From Anaerolineae bacterium (lineage in GTDB: Bacteria > Chloroflexota > Anaerolineae > B4-G1 > DUEL01), in contig JANXCY010000007.1 in assembly GCA_025060135.1 (NCBI GenBank), positions 1 through 53,094 on the forward strand: a DNA stretch of 53,094 nt, given 5' to 3'. This document shows positions 1 to 7,801 of the stretch, piece after piece. A program made the position numbers and the translations under genes. Numbering within the stretch: position 1 is the stretch's first letter; the number at the start of each line of letters is the position of its first letter. The notes below the pieces were generated by a model. The model searched no databases and was not told the DNA's origin. It saw nothing but the letters and a program-made list of their open reading frames with translations.

Positions 1-269
1 AGCAGCCGCACCGGATGCGGGTCCTCCCGAGGGACCTCCACCGCGATGGCCGCCCCCTGGCGGGCCACGCGGACACTGGACGCGCCCAGCGCCACCGCCA
101 GTTCCTCCGCCAGACCCGTGATGGCGCCCACGCGCGCCCCCAGGGCCGGAACCACCTGGAAGCGTACCCAGCGCGGGGTAACAGTCCCTCCCGTGACCCG
201 GGCAGGAATTTTGTGGTGGGCCAGGACCGCCTCAATGCGGTCAGCCTGGTATTCCAGCATCCGGCGCAT
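1..269 (-). CDS. DNA translocase FtsK/SpoIIIE family, N-terminal part (runs off window)
   Basis: The first 89 codons of a gene that continues past the window edge. The peptide reads like the alpha domain of FtsK/SpoIIIE motors: a stretch giving VRFQVVPALGARVGAI, then LAEELAVALGASSVRVAR, then AIAVEVPRED. This domain normally precedes the RecA-like motor that pumps DNA during chromosome segregation. The start is ATG at 269, six bases after GGAGGG. In-frame ATGs at 287 and 290 lack a spaced ribosome site. The start sits directly before the alpha domain, so this form appears to lack the usual N-terminal membrane anchor. A strong promoter with a LexA-like box lies about 280 bases upstream. The motor domain itself is outside the window. 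Confidence 0.72.
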   Translation of the reverse strand, partial: MRRMLEYQADRIEAVLAHHKIPARVTGGTVTPRWVRFQVVPALGARVGAITGLAEELAVALGASSVRVARQGAAIAVEVPREDPHPVRL

Positions 270-296
270 CGGACTCCCTCCAGGCATCATGCTCTG

Positions 297-532
297 AACC
301 ACGAGGACACGAAGGTTTGGAGCCCTGTACGGTCGGACCGGTTGAAAGCCTCGGACAATCGTACCGGATCACGCCGCTTTTGGGGGCCGTTCCTTCCTCC
401 CCACCCCCTGGCCCGAGGGTTTTGCGGTGGCCGGAAGCCACGCAAACCTTCAACTTCCTTCCTCTCCTCCGAACAAAGATGAGGAGGGAAGGGCTCAAGG
501 GGGGCCTTCGTGCGTCTTTACAACCTTCGTGG
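297..532. repeat. Intergenic stretch bounded by inverted CACGAAGG-type repeats
   Basis: A copy of AACCACGAGGACACGAAGGT starts at 297 and a shorter inverted copy (AACCTTCGTGG) lies at 522-532, with another CCTTCGTG just before it. These resemble the short intergenic repeats scattered in many Chloroflexota genomes. I see no credible gene between 270 and 729. Short open frames here lack ribosome sites and family resemblance. Confidence 0.45.
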
Positions 533-539
533 CGGATGG

Positions 540-555
540 TAGAACTTCTGTTCTA
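540..555. promoter_or_regulatory. Candidate LexA (SOS) box
   Basis: A perfect 6-base inverted repeat, TAGAAC-TTCT-GTTCTA, with the GAAC-N4-GTTC core known for Gram-positive LexA. It directly abuts the -10 of the minus-strand promoter at 556-584 and covers its predicted transcription start. That is the classic place for a repressor. Confidence 0.5.
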
Positions 556-584
556 ATCATAGCCCGATGGGCCGGTTCTGTCAA
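556..584 (-). promoter_or_regulatory. Sigma70-type promoter reading toward the FtsK-like gene
   Basis: On the minus strand TTGACA (584-579), a 17-base spacer and TATGAT (561-556). The predicted start, near 549, lies inside the LexA-like box. The next minus-strand gene is the FtsK-like one at 269. Confidence 0.6.
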
Positions 585-729
585 GACGGTTAACCCAAAC
601 TTATCTGCAAATTTATCCCAATTGTTCCTGTGCTTTTCGCCAGCGGCTTGGCCATGAAGTCCTGTTGGCCGACTGCGCCTGCCGCTTGACGTTCTGGAGC
701 AGATGGAGTAGTATTCTTCGGGGCAGAAT

Positions 730-1464
730 GTGGCAGGGCGAATCCGTTTGGACCGGTTGCTGGTGGAGCGTGGGTTGGCCGAAAGCCGCGCGGAGGCGCA
801 GCGGTGGATTCGCGCGGGCAAGGTGCGCGTTGCGGGCCGGGTAATGGATCAACCCGGCGCCTTGGTAACACGCGATGTTCCGGTTGTGGTCGCCGCCCGG
901 CCCCGCTTCGTTAGCCGGGGTGGGGAGAAACTGGAAGCCGCGCTGGTGGGCTTCGGGGTGGACGTGCGCGGGTGGGTGGTTGCGGATGTTGGCGCGTCCA
1001 CCGGCGGCTTCACCGACTGTCTCCTCCAGCGGGGCGCCGTCCGGGTCTATGCCATAGATGTGGGCTATGGGCAACTGGATTGGCGATTGCGCAACGACCC
1101 TCGTGTGGTGGTCATGGAGCGCACCAATGCCCGCCACTTGGAAAGGTTGCCCGAACCGGTTCACCTGGTAACGGTGGATGTCTCGTTTATCTCTCTCCGG
1201 CTGATTTTCCCTCGCGCGGTGGGCTGGCTGGGCCCTCAGGGGCAGGTCATTGCGCTGATCAAGCCTCAATTCGAGGCCGGACGGCAGGATGTGGGAAAGG
1301 GCGGGGTGGTGCGGGACCCGGCGGTCCACCGGCGCGTGCTGGAGGAGGTGATCCGCGCCGCCGCCGACCTGGGTCTAACCCTGTGCGGGCTGATGGTCTC
1401 TCCGCTTCTGGGGCCCGCCGGTAACCGGGAATTTCTCGGATGGTGGGCCAAAAGTTTGCAGTAA
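730..1464 (+). CDS. tlyA: TlyA family rRNA (cytidine-2'-O)-methyltransferase
   Basis: A 244-residue protein with an N-terminal S4 RNA-binding domain (about residues 4-60, [20 protein letters not shown]) and an FtsJ/RrmJ-like methyltransferase domain. The SAM-binding loop reads [17 protein letters not shown] near residues 84-100, and VSFISLR follows. The family methylates 16S/23S rRNA cytidines at the 2'-OH, and older annotations call it hemolysin A. The start is GTG at 730. An ATG at 728 is out of frame. It is the first gene of a probable operon with the DUF362 and radical SAM genes downstream. Length and domain order are normal. Confidence 0.93.
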   Translation: MAGRIRLDRLLVERGLAESRAEAQRWIRAGKVRVAGRVMDQPGALVTRDVPVVVAARPRFVSRGGEKLEAALVGFGVDVRGWVVADVGASTGGFTDCLLQRGAVRVYAIDVGYGQLDWRLRNDPRVVVMERTNARHLERLPEPVHLVTVDVSFISLRLIFPRAVGWLGPQGQVIALIKPQFEAGRQDVGKGGVVRDPAVHRRVLEEVIRAAADLGLTLCGLMVSPLLGPAGNREFLGWWAKSLQ

Positions 1465-1526
1465 GGCACGGAAACGCCGTTACACGCTATTTTTGCGGCG
1501 AGAAAAACTCATGCAGTGAGGCGAAA

Positions 1527-2663
1527 ATGGGAAACGAAGAGAGTGTGGTCTACCTGGCCACCGCTCGGGCAACTCGCTGGGATTACCAGTACAGTCTGGC
1601 AGCCCGACTGGAGCGTATGCTGGAGCGTCTGGACCTGGGACGCCGGATTGAAAAGGGTGAGTACGTCGCGATCAAAACCCATTTCGGCTCCGAGGGAGCC
1701 CACCGGGTGGTCCGTCCCCTTTTTCTGCGCAAAATCGCGGACGCGGTCAAGGCCGTGGGCGGCAAGCCCTTTGTCTGCGATACGGTGCGCATCAACGGCT
1801 GGGACTACCTGGAGGTCGCCAACCAGAACGGCATTAATCCTCAGTCCGTAGGCTGTCCGGTCATTCTGGCGGATGGTCTTTTCGGCTGCGATAGCGTGGA
1901 AGTGCCGGCTGGCCCCATCCTGGGCTCCATCCGCGTCGCTTCGGCCATCTACGACGCTCCGGCGATGGTCGTGGTCTCCCACTGCAAGGGACACATTGAG
2001 TCCGGGTACGGTGGGGCCATCAAGAATTTGGCGATGGGTGGGGTGGCAGGTCGCCACCGCAGCGGAGATTGGCGAGAGGCGCGCGGCCATCTCCATGCCG
2101 CCGGGCCGGATGCTTCCGTGGTTCGGTATCCGGAGTTATGTATTTTGTGTCTCCAGTGTCTCCACGTCTGTCCGACCGGGGCAATTTCGGAAGTGAACGG
2201 CGCGCTGGTCGTGGACGACGAGCAGTGCTGGCGCTGCGGGCGCTGTGAGCGGGTCTGCCCGGAGGACGCCATTCGCCTCCAGAAACGGGGGCAGGATGAG
2301 TTTCAGGCTGCGCTGGCCGAAGCGGCTCAGGCGGTCCTCTCCACCTTTCGTCCCGGCAAGGTCGTCTTCCTGAACTTCGCGCTGGAGGTCCAGCCCGAAT
2401 GCGACTGCATGCCAATGGCCGATACCCCGGTGGTGCAGGACCAGGGCATTTTCGGTGGGGATGACCTGGTGGCCGTGGAGCAGGCCACGCTGGATGCTAT
2501 CAACTGTGCGCTGCCGTTGCCTCAATCCGCTGCTGCTGACCGGGATGTCCGACCCGGTCAGCCGGTCCTGGTGGAAACGCTGGGGATAGACGGGCAGTTG
2601 CACATTGACGCGGCGGCTGCGTTGGGGATGGGCCGGAAGCAGTACCGGCTGGTGGAAGTATAG
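1527..2663 (+). CDS. DUF362 domain protein with two 4Fe-4S ferredoxin clusters
   Basis: A 378-residue protein. The N-terminal two thirds are a DUF362 domain (KTHFGSEGAHRVVRP near residue 50, SHCKGHIESGYGGAIKNLAM near residues 150-170). Two ferredoxin motifs follow at about 205-250: C-x2-C-x2-C-x3-CP (CILCLQCLHVCP) and CWRCGRCERVCP. The start is ATG at 1527 behind GTGAGGCG. A longer in-frame extension to 1440 overlaps tlyA and is not convincing. The family probably handles electrons or Fe-S chemistry, but its reaction is unknown. The stop is one base before the next start, so translation is probably coupled to the radical SAM gene. Confidence 0.85.
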   Translation: MGNEESVVYLATARATRWDYQYSLAARLERMLERLDLGRRIEKGEYVAIKTHFGSEGAHRVVRPLFLRKIADAVKAVGGKPFVCDTVRINGWDYLEVANQNGINPQSVGCPVILADGLFGCDSVEVPAGPILGSIRVASAIYDAPAMVVVSHCKGHIESGYGGAIKNLAMGGVAGRHRSGDWREARGHLHAAGPDASVVRYPELCILCLQCLHVCPTGAISEVNGALVVDDEQCWRCGRCERVCPEDAIRLQKRGQDEFQAALAEAAQAVLSTFRPGKVVFLNFALEVQPECDCMPMADTPVVQDQGIFGGDDLVAVEQATLDAINCALPLPQSAAADRDVRPGQPVLVETLGIDGQLHIDAAAALGMGRKQYRLVEV

Positions 2664-2664
2664 G

Positions 2665-3807
2665 ATGGACCCGGTAGAGAAACTGCGGTTGTTAGGACCG
2701 GCGACTTGTTACGAGCCCGCGGAAGAAGTCAGCCTGGCCGGGCGGTGGTTGTCGGCTCCTGCGGGACTTCCGCCCGACCTGTCCGGCTGCATCTACTACG
2801 CGGCGATGCCCGGCGGCCGGCGCATCCCGCTGCTGAAAACCTTGCTCACCTCGGTCTGCGAACGGGATTGTTTCTACTGTGCGTTTCGGGCCGGGCGGGA
2901 TTGCCCTCGCGCCACGTTCACGCCCGACGAACTGGCCCGTCTGTTCTTTCAACTCTATCAGCGGGGGATGGTCGAGGGTCTCTTTCTGAGTTCTTCCATC
3001 CTGGGCAGCGGCCCCCACACGCAGGACCGGCTGATTGCGGCGGCGGAGATTCTCCGCCATCGCTATGGTTTTCGGGGCTATATCCATCTGAAGATTATGC
3101 CCGGCGCGGAGCGAGACCAAGTGGCAGCCGCAATGCGGCTGGCCAACCGGGTCTCGGTTAACTTAGAGGCTCCCAACGACCGTTGTCTGGCGGCGCTGGC
3201 TCCTCATAAACAATACACGGAGGAACTTCTCCAGCGGCTGCGCTGGATCGCGGAACTCCGCCGGGAATGGCCCGGACCGGCTCCCAGTGCCACTACGCAG
3301 TTCGTCGTCGGCGCGGCGGGGGAAAGCGATCGGGAACTGCTGCGGGTAACAGCGGTTCTCTACCGCCACCTGGGGCTGGCCCGGGCCTACTTCCAGGCCT
3401 TCCATCCCGTACCGGGAACGCCGATGGAGCATCACCCGCCCGCCTCACCGGTACGGGCACACCGCCTCTACCAGGCCTCGTTCCTGCTACGGGACTACGG
3501 CTTTGGTGTGGAGGAACTCCCGTTTCGGCCCGATGGGAATCTCCCCCTGGAGGTGGACCCTAAACTGGCCTGGGCACGGGAGCATCTGTTGGAGACACCG
3601 GTGGAGGTCAACCGGGCGGGGCGGGAAGCCCTCCTGCGAGTGCCGGGCATCGGCCCCCGGGGGGCCGACCGTCTCATCGCTGCACGCCGGAGAGGCCGGT
3701 TACGGGACCTGCGGGATCTGCGGGCTTTGGGAATCGCAGCCGACCGGGCCGCGCCCTTCATCCTGCTGGACGGCCGCCGCCCGGCCTGCCAGATGGCGCT
3801 GTTTTAG
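2665..3807 (+). CDS. Radical SAM protein with C-terminal helix-hairpin-helix (putative DNA modification/repair type)
   Basis: A 380-residue protein. The radical SAM cluster motif C-x3-C-x2-C is visible as CERDCFYCAF near residues 70-79. The C-terminus carries a helix-hairpin-helix (VNRAGREALLRVPGIGPRGA, about 313-332), a non-specific DNA-binding motif. This architecture matches the family annotated as putative DNA modification/repair radical SAM protein. The substrate is unknown. The start at 2665 lies one base after the preceding stop. The last 50 bases overlap the convergent gene on the minus strand. The usual DUF4130 partner of this family is not seen nearby. Confidence 0.82.
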   Translation: MDPVEKLRLLGPATCYEPAEEVSLAGRWLSAPAGLPPDLSGCIYYAAMPGGRRIPLLKTLLTSVCERDCFYCAFRAGRDCPRATFTPDELARLFFQLYQRGMVEGLFLSSSILGSGPHTQDRLIAAAEILRHRYGFRGYIHLKIMPGAERDQVAAAMRLANRVSVNLEAPNDRCLAALAPHKQYTEELLQRLRWIAELRREWPGPAPSATTQFVVGAAGESDRELLRVTAVLYRHLGLARAYFQAFHPVPGTPMEHHPPASPVRAHRLYQASFLLRDYGFGVEELPFRPDGNLPLEVDPKLAWAREHLLETPVEVNRAGREALLRVPGIGPRGADRLIAARRRGRLRDLRDLRALGIAADRAAPFILLDGRRPACQMALF

Positions 3808-4477
3808 GGTTCGCCCCGGGGAATTTCGCGCCCCTCTCTGCCGGATCCTCTCCGCCCCACGCGGCAACGGCCTCTCGGATTGTCTCCAGGTCCGGGCAGC
3901 AGAGAGCACCTGGCGGAGCCGGCCGTTCGCCCAGCGTGATCAGAACGGTTCCCTTCCGGCAGGGAATCGCCAGGTCCACCACATACGCCACTCCGCCCAC
4001 GCGCACGAGGTATTCCCGCTCCGGCTGAAACCCCGCCTCCTTCAGGGTAACGAAGAGTCCGTCAGCGCCGGAAGCAAAGAGGTCGTTGATCTCCTGCGCG
4101 GCCACGAAGCGATCCCACGTGGTTTCAATAAAGGTGATCCGTCGCCAGCGGAGACTGGGGATCGGCCGTTCCCGGCGGACCAGCGGGCCCAGTTGGAGTT
4201 GATAATAGAGGTCATCAGCGCGGGGATGGTGGGGCTCTTCAGGCAAGAGGTCCCGACGGCGGGCCAGTTCGTGCCCCCGCACCGGGGCGTACCAGTGGAC
4301 GGCTCCACCCTCTTCACCAAAGGCGCGGGTGAAGTAAAAGGCCAGCACAGCGGCTTCGGTAGTACCAGGCGGAGCATACCGTACGGGAATCCGGTACCAG
4401 CCCTGGTTGCGGGCAATTTCAAAGTCCCGCCGGTTGTTCATCACGGCGACCAGGACGCGGTCTTCCGGGTGAAACAT
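3758..4477 (-). CDS. Uncharacterised protein, possible degenerate nuclease-like fold
   Basis: A 239-residue protein I do not recognise with certainty. It begins MFHPEDRVLVAVMNNRRDFE and is rich in charged residues, with no signal peptide or membrane helix. Residues around 155-190 (GFQPEREYLVRVGGVAYVVD, then LAIPCRKGTVLI) vaguely resemble the strand pattern of DUF559/PD-(D/E)XK nucleases. The expected second acidic residue is not evident, so this is only a suggestion. ATG 4477 is preferred, with GAGGT 11 bases upstream. A TTG at 4495 would add six residues. The Gly/Pro/Arg-rich tail lies in the overlap with the radical SAM gene and may be read-through. Confidence 0.6.
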   Translation of the reverse strand: MFHPEDRVLVAVMNNRRDFEIARNQGWYRIPVRYAPPGTTEAAVLAFYFTRAFGEEGGAVHWYAPVRGHELARRRDLLPEEPHHPRADDLYYQLQLGPLVRRERPIPSLRWRRITFIETTWDRFVAAQEINDLFASGADGLFVTLKEAGFQPEREYLVRVGGVAYVVDLAIPCRKGTVLITLGERPAPPGALCCPDLETIREAVAAWGGEDPAERGAKFPGANPKTAPSGRPGGGRPAG

Positions 4478-4497
4478 CGTACCATTAGACCTCAAAA

Positions 4498-4540
4498 ATT
4501 AGGACGCGGATGAACGAGGACGAGGACGGATTTTCCTAAA
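4498..4540. repeat. Dispersed short repeat, copy 1 (GCGGATGAACGAGGAC type)
   Basis: The block around TTAGGACGCGGATGAACGAG resembles 49367-49409, where AATAGGAGCGGATAAACGCG is found, and both end in CGGATT-T-TCC. It fills part of the 122-base gap between the uncharacterised gene and the MFS gene. No gene or terminator is obvious there. Confidence 0.45.
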
Positions 4541-4599
4541 GGAGAGCAACGGGCTTAATCTCCATCCCGCTATTTCCGCTAAAGTCTATGGACCCGCGC

Positions 4600-5856
4600 C
4601 TACGCCCCGATTGTGGAGGCCGGGCAGACTCCCGGGCGGGGCACCCGCATCCACTGCACCAGCCCCAGGCAGGCCAGTGCAATCAGGATGCCTGCCAGGA
4701 AGGTGTACTGCGGCCCCCCGGTCTCCCAGATGATGCCCCCTACCACTGGAATCACTACTGCCGCCAGGTGGTTGAAGGTCTGACCCAGGGCAACGTTCGG
4801 TGTAATCTCCCCCCGATCCAGCGCAATCTTCTGGAAGTAGCACTCCAGCGCGAAGGAGAAGCCGAAAAGGACGTTATCGGCCACAAAGAGTCCCAGTAGG
4901 ATCAGCAATGCTGGCGTGGCGAAGAGGGCGGGGAAGAGGAGCCACGACCCGATACGGAAGGCCGGGATGGGAAAAGCGGTCGCTGCCAGCGCGGGCATCC
5001 GGGGCACCCAGAGGTAGCCCATAAAAATCAGCGCCAACAGGGCAAAGTTGACGGAGAGCACCGACCGCTCGCCAAAGCGGGCCACCACTCGTCCGAAGAA
5101 CGGGTTCAGATAGGTGCCCATCAGGCTGTTGATCAGGTACAGAAGGGTGATGATCTGGGCAGGCACCCTGTACTCCCGAATCAGCAGGTAGACGGCGAAG
5201 GTGGTGAAGATGTGGCGACGGCTGCCGAAAAGGACGTTCAGGGTGTAGTAGAGCCAGTAGCGGCGGCGCAGGGGGGCCGGGTGGCGCTCCCGTCGGGCCG
5301 GGGCCGGAGCGGGATGGAAAAGCAGGAGGAACAGCGCGCAGGCGACCACCGCGATCCCGGTGGCCCCGAAGAGGCTCCGGTACCCCCAGCGGCCCAGTGT
5401 CCCAAAGATGAACAAGGTGCCCAGAACCGACGCCGCTGCGCTCAGGCTGTTCAGCCGTCCCAGGACGCGTGGCGCCTCCTGCTGGCCCACGGTCATCAGG
5501 ACCAGGGAGGAGTTAGCGGGCATAAAGAAGTGGAAGCCGATGCTCATCAGGAGCGAGGCCGTCATCAGCGCGGGGAACCCGTGCACTCCCGCCGTCAATA
5601 GGATGCCCATCCCCATCAGGGCCAGGGAGAGGTGTGCCAGATGGAACTCTGTCAGCAGGAGGGTCAGGAATCCTGCCAGGAAGCCCAGGAGGCCCGGGAC
5701 TTCCCGGATGGCATGGGTCAGGCCGATCTGAGCAGCGTCTACACCGATTTCTTCTACCGCGAAGTTATTGAAGGTGGATTCCCAGATGCGGTATCCCAGC
5801 GTCCAGACGAAGTAGCCAATCGCGACGGTGATGAGGATGGAACGGAAACGGTTCAT
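4600..5856 (-). CDS. Major facilitator superfamily transporter
   Basis: A 418-residue, very hydrophobic protein with about 12 membrane helices and a basic central loop (FHPAPAPARRERHPAPLRRR, about residues 183-202), the usual layout of MFS carriers with two six-helix halves. The N-terminus starts MNRFRSILITVAIGYFVWTL. The substrate cannot be told from sequence. The gene lies 29 bases downstream of the frameshifted lipoprotein gene and may be cotranscribed with it. The start is ATG at 5856. Confidence 0.85.
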   Translation of the reverse strand: MNRFRSILITVAIGYFVWTLGYRIWESTFNNFAVEEIGVDAAQIGLTHAIREVPGLLGFLAGFLTLLLTEFHLAHLSLALMGMGILLTAGVHGFPALMTASLLMSIGFHFFMPANSSLVLMTVGQQEAPRVLGRLNSLSAAASVLGTLFIFGTLGRWGYRSLFGATGIAVVACALFLLLFHPAPAPARRERHPAPLRRRYWLYYTLNVLFGSRRHIFTTFAVYLLIREYRVPAQIITLLYLINSLMGTYLNPFFGRVVARFGERSVLSVNFALLALIFMGYLWVPRMPALAATAFPIPAFRIGSWLLFPALFATPALLILLGLFVADNVLFGFSFALECYFQKIALDRGEITPNVALGQTFNHLAAVVIPVVGGIIWETGGPQYTFLAGILIALACLGLVQWMRVPRPGVCPASTIGA

Positions 5857-5885
5857 GGAGTTGTTGTCCAGTCTTCTGCCAATGG

Positions 5886-6568
5886 TCAGCGCGACTTGAT
5901 GTACTGACCCGTCCTTGCATCGTAGGCGTCGTAGTGCGCTTCTGAGGTGTAGGCGATCCAGAGGACCGGATAATTGGCCAGTTTCGCATCCACACCGGCC
6001 AGGTCTGCATTGGTTCTCAGTTCCAGGTCTACGGGCGGGTTCCGGAAGGGTATCTCGGTGGAATTCACCCAGCCCTCCAGATCAAGCGACGGGGAACCGC
6101 TGAAGGCCATCATATGCTCTTTCATCAGCGTGGCACCCGATCCGGCCCGTACGCAGAAGACCAGGGCTTCCTCCGCCGCCTCTGGAGGGGCGTTGACGAT
6201 CACCACCCAGTGCTCCAGCCGACCGTCGCTGCTGAACCCTTTGTCGTCTTCCACCATAAGGGGGAGCATTCCTCACCGGCGTACCGGGAGTAGCGGGCGA
6301 CAAAGACCAGCGTCGCCTTTGCCTTCCAGTCGGTGTTCAGGGCGGCATAGGCCTGCTGGACGGCCTCTCTGGCACTGAGCCATCCGCTGTGGGAAGAGGC
6401 ACCCGGTTTTACCTCAGATGGCGGGGCGCTCGTGGGGCGCGAGGGCTCACCTGGTTGAGCGGGTGAGCAGGCGGTCATCATCAGGGCCAGGACCATCAGT
6501 ACAGCATAAAAGGGGGATTGGGGATCCAAGGGAAGCCCCCTGAGGCAAAGTGATGGTGAAAGTTGCAC
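5886..6568 (-). pseudogene. Lipoprotein gene split by a frameshift in a G5 run
   Basis: Two overlapping minus-strand frames read as one protein. The upstream frame (from GTG 6568) gives a hydrophobic leader with a lipobox (ALMMTAC), a Ser/Pro-rich linker and a segment ending WKAKATLVFVARYSRYAGEE. The downstream frame continues with MVEDDKGFSSDGRLEHWVVI to the stop at 5886. They join at the run of five G (five C on the coding strand) at 6260-6264. One extra base there would restore a single protein of about 227 residues. This may be a sequencing or assembly error, a recent mutation, or slippage. The function is unknown, and no family was recognised beyond a secreted lipoprotein. Confidence 0.7.
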
Positions 6569-6587
6569 AGGTGGATTACGGGTCAGC

Positions 6588-7715
6588 CTACCATTCTATC
6601 AGCAGCGTGGCCAGCAGGGCCGCCCGCTCGGCCAGGCTGGGGATGAAGATGTATTCATCCCCGCTGTGGGCGCCATCACCCCGCGCGCCCAGGCCGTCCA
6701 GCGTAGGGACGCCCATCGCGGCGGTGAAGTTGGCGTCCGAGGCGCCGCCGGTGCCGTCGGCGGTGAGGGCGAGGCCCATCCTGGCGGCAATCTTCTGGGC
6801 CCGCCGGAAGGGCTCCAAGGTGAGAGGAGACGCCTCCATCGGCGGTCGGTTTATCCTGCCCTCCACGACCAACCGCGCGCCCGGCAGGACGGGCGTTAGT
6901 GCCTCAATGGCCGCCGAAATCCGTTCCCATTCCGCTATCGTCTTCACCCGCACATCCACCCGGACCTGGGCCCGTTCAGGGACGACGTTGGTCCGGGTAC
7001 CGCCCTCTATCCGGCCCACGTTGATGGTGGTGCCAGCCCCATAGTCAGTCATCCGCTGCAACCGCAGGACCTGGTACGCCAGTTCCTCTATCGCGTTGAT
7101 GCCCTTCTCATGGTCGGCGCCGGCGTGGGCGGCCCGACCCAGCGCGGTAACTGTGTACTGGCCTGTCCCCTTCCGCCAGACCTTCAGTGCGCCGTCTGGT
7201 CGGGCAGGTTCCATGCAGAAGACGACCCGCGCCCGGGCGGCCTCGGCCTCTATGAGCGGGCGTGAGGAGGGGCTGCCGACCTCTTCGTCGGAGTTGAAGA
7301 GAACGGTTATCGGATAGCGGGGAGGGAAGCCCATAGCCTGTAGGCCTTCCAGCACAGTCAGAATGATTGCGGCGCTGGCCTTATCGTCGTAGATGCCGGG
7401 GCCGAAGGCCCGTTCCCCCTCCACCCGCCAGGGCCGCTCCGTCAACGTCCCGACCGGCCAGACGGTGTCCAGGTGGCAGAGAAGCAGGAACCCGCCCTCG
7501 CCCTGACCCCAGCGGGCCAGCAGGTGGTCGCCCCAGCGCTCCTGCGGGATGACGGCCACTTCAGCGCCGGCCGCGCGGGCCCGTTCAGCCACATAGCGGA
7601 CCACCCGGTCCACAGCGGCCTTGTCGGTGCTGGGGGATTCCATCTCCACCAGTTCGCGCAGGAGGTTCAGCGCGACGTCCATCCGCCGGGCGAAGAAGTC
7701 CAGCCAATCGGACAT
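6588..7715 (-). CDS. M20 family metallopeptidase (glutamate carboxypeptidase/ArgE-DapE like)
   Basis: A 375-residue zinc peptidase. The metal-ligand and catalytic motifs appear in order: LLLCHLDTVWP (about residues 76-86), FGPGIYDDKAS (about 108-118), FNSDEEVGSPSS (about 142-153), then a dimerisation domain with RAAHAGADHEKG (about 193-204). The C-terminal ligand region has DGAHSGDEYIF. The family removes C-terminal or N-acyl amino acids from small peptides in the cytoplasm, and CPG2-like enzymes cleave C-terminal glutamate. The exact substrate is unknown. There is no signal peptide. The start is ATG at 7715, after an inverted repeat that separates it from the DRTGG gene. Confidence 0.9.
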   Translation of the reverse strand: MSDWLDFFARRMDVALNLLRELVEMESPSTDKAAVDRVVRYVAERARAAGAEVAVIPQERWGDHLLARWGQGEGGFLLLCHLDTVWPVGTLTERPWRVEGERAFGPGIYDDKASAAIILTVLEGLQAMGFPPRYPITVLFNSDEEVGSPSSRPLIEAEAARARVVFCMEPARPDGALKVWRKGTGQYTVTALGRAAHAGADHEKGINAIEELAYQVLRLQRMTDYGAGTTINVGRIEGGTRTNVVPERAQVRVDVRVKTIAEWERISAAIEALTPVLPGARLVVEGRINRPPMEASPLTLEPFRRAQKIAARMGLALTADGTGGASDANFTAAMGVPTLDGLGARGDGAHSGDEYIFIPSLAERAALLATLLIEW

Positions 7716-7739
7716 CGTTCCTCCGGAGTCATCGGATCG

Positions 7740-7801
7740 CCGCAGAGAACGTAAAGAACGCAGAGATTTTGGTTGTTTCGCGTTCTCCGCGACCTCTGCG
7801 G
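7740..7801. repeat. Imperfect palindromic intergenic repeat (CCGCAGAG...CTCTGCGG)
   Basis: The arms CCGCAGAG (7740-7747) and CTCTGCGG (7794-7801) match perfectly. Inside them GAGAACG (7745-7751) pairs with CGTTCTC (7781-7787). The element abuts the stop codon of the DRTGG gene and may act as an mRNA 3' structure. It looks like a dispersed CGCAGAGAACG-type repeat. Confidence 0.5.

Noticed and set aside
241-498. An 85-codon frame downstream of the LexA-like promoter, a possible SOS toxin
   Set aside because: It has no ribosome site or hydrophobic segment and overlaps repeat sequence. The FtsK-like gene is the better target.
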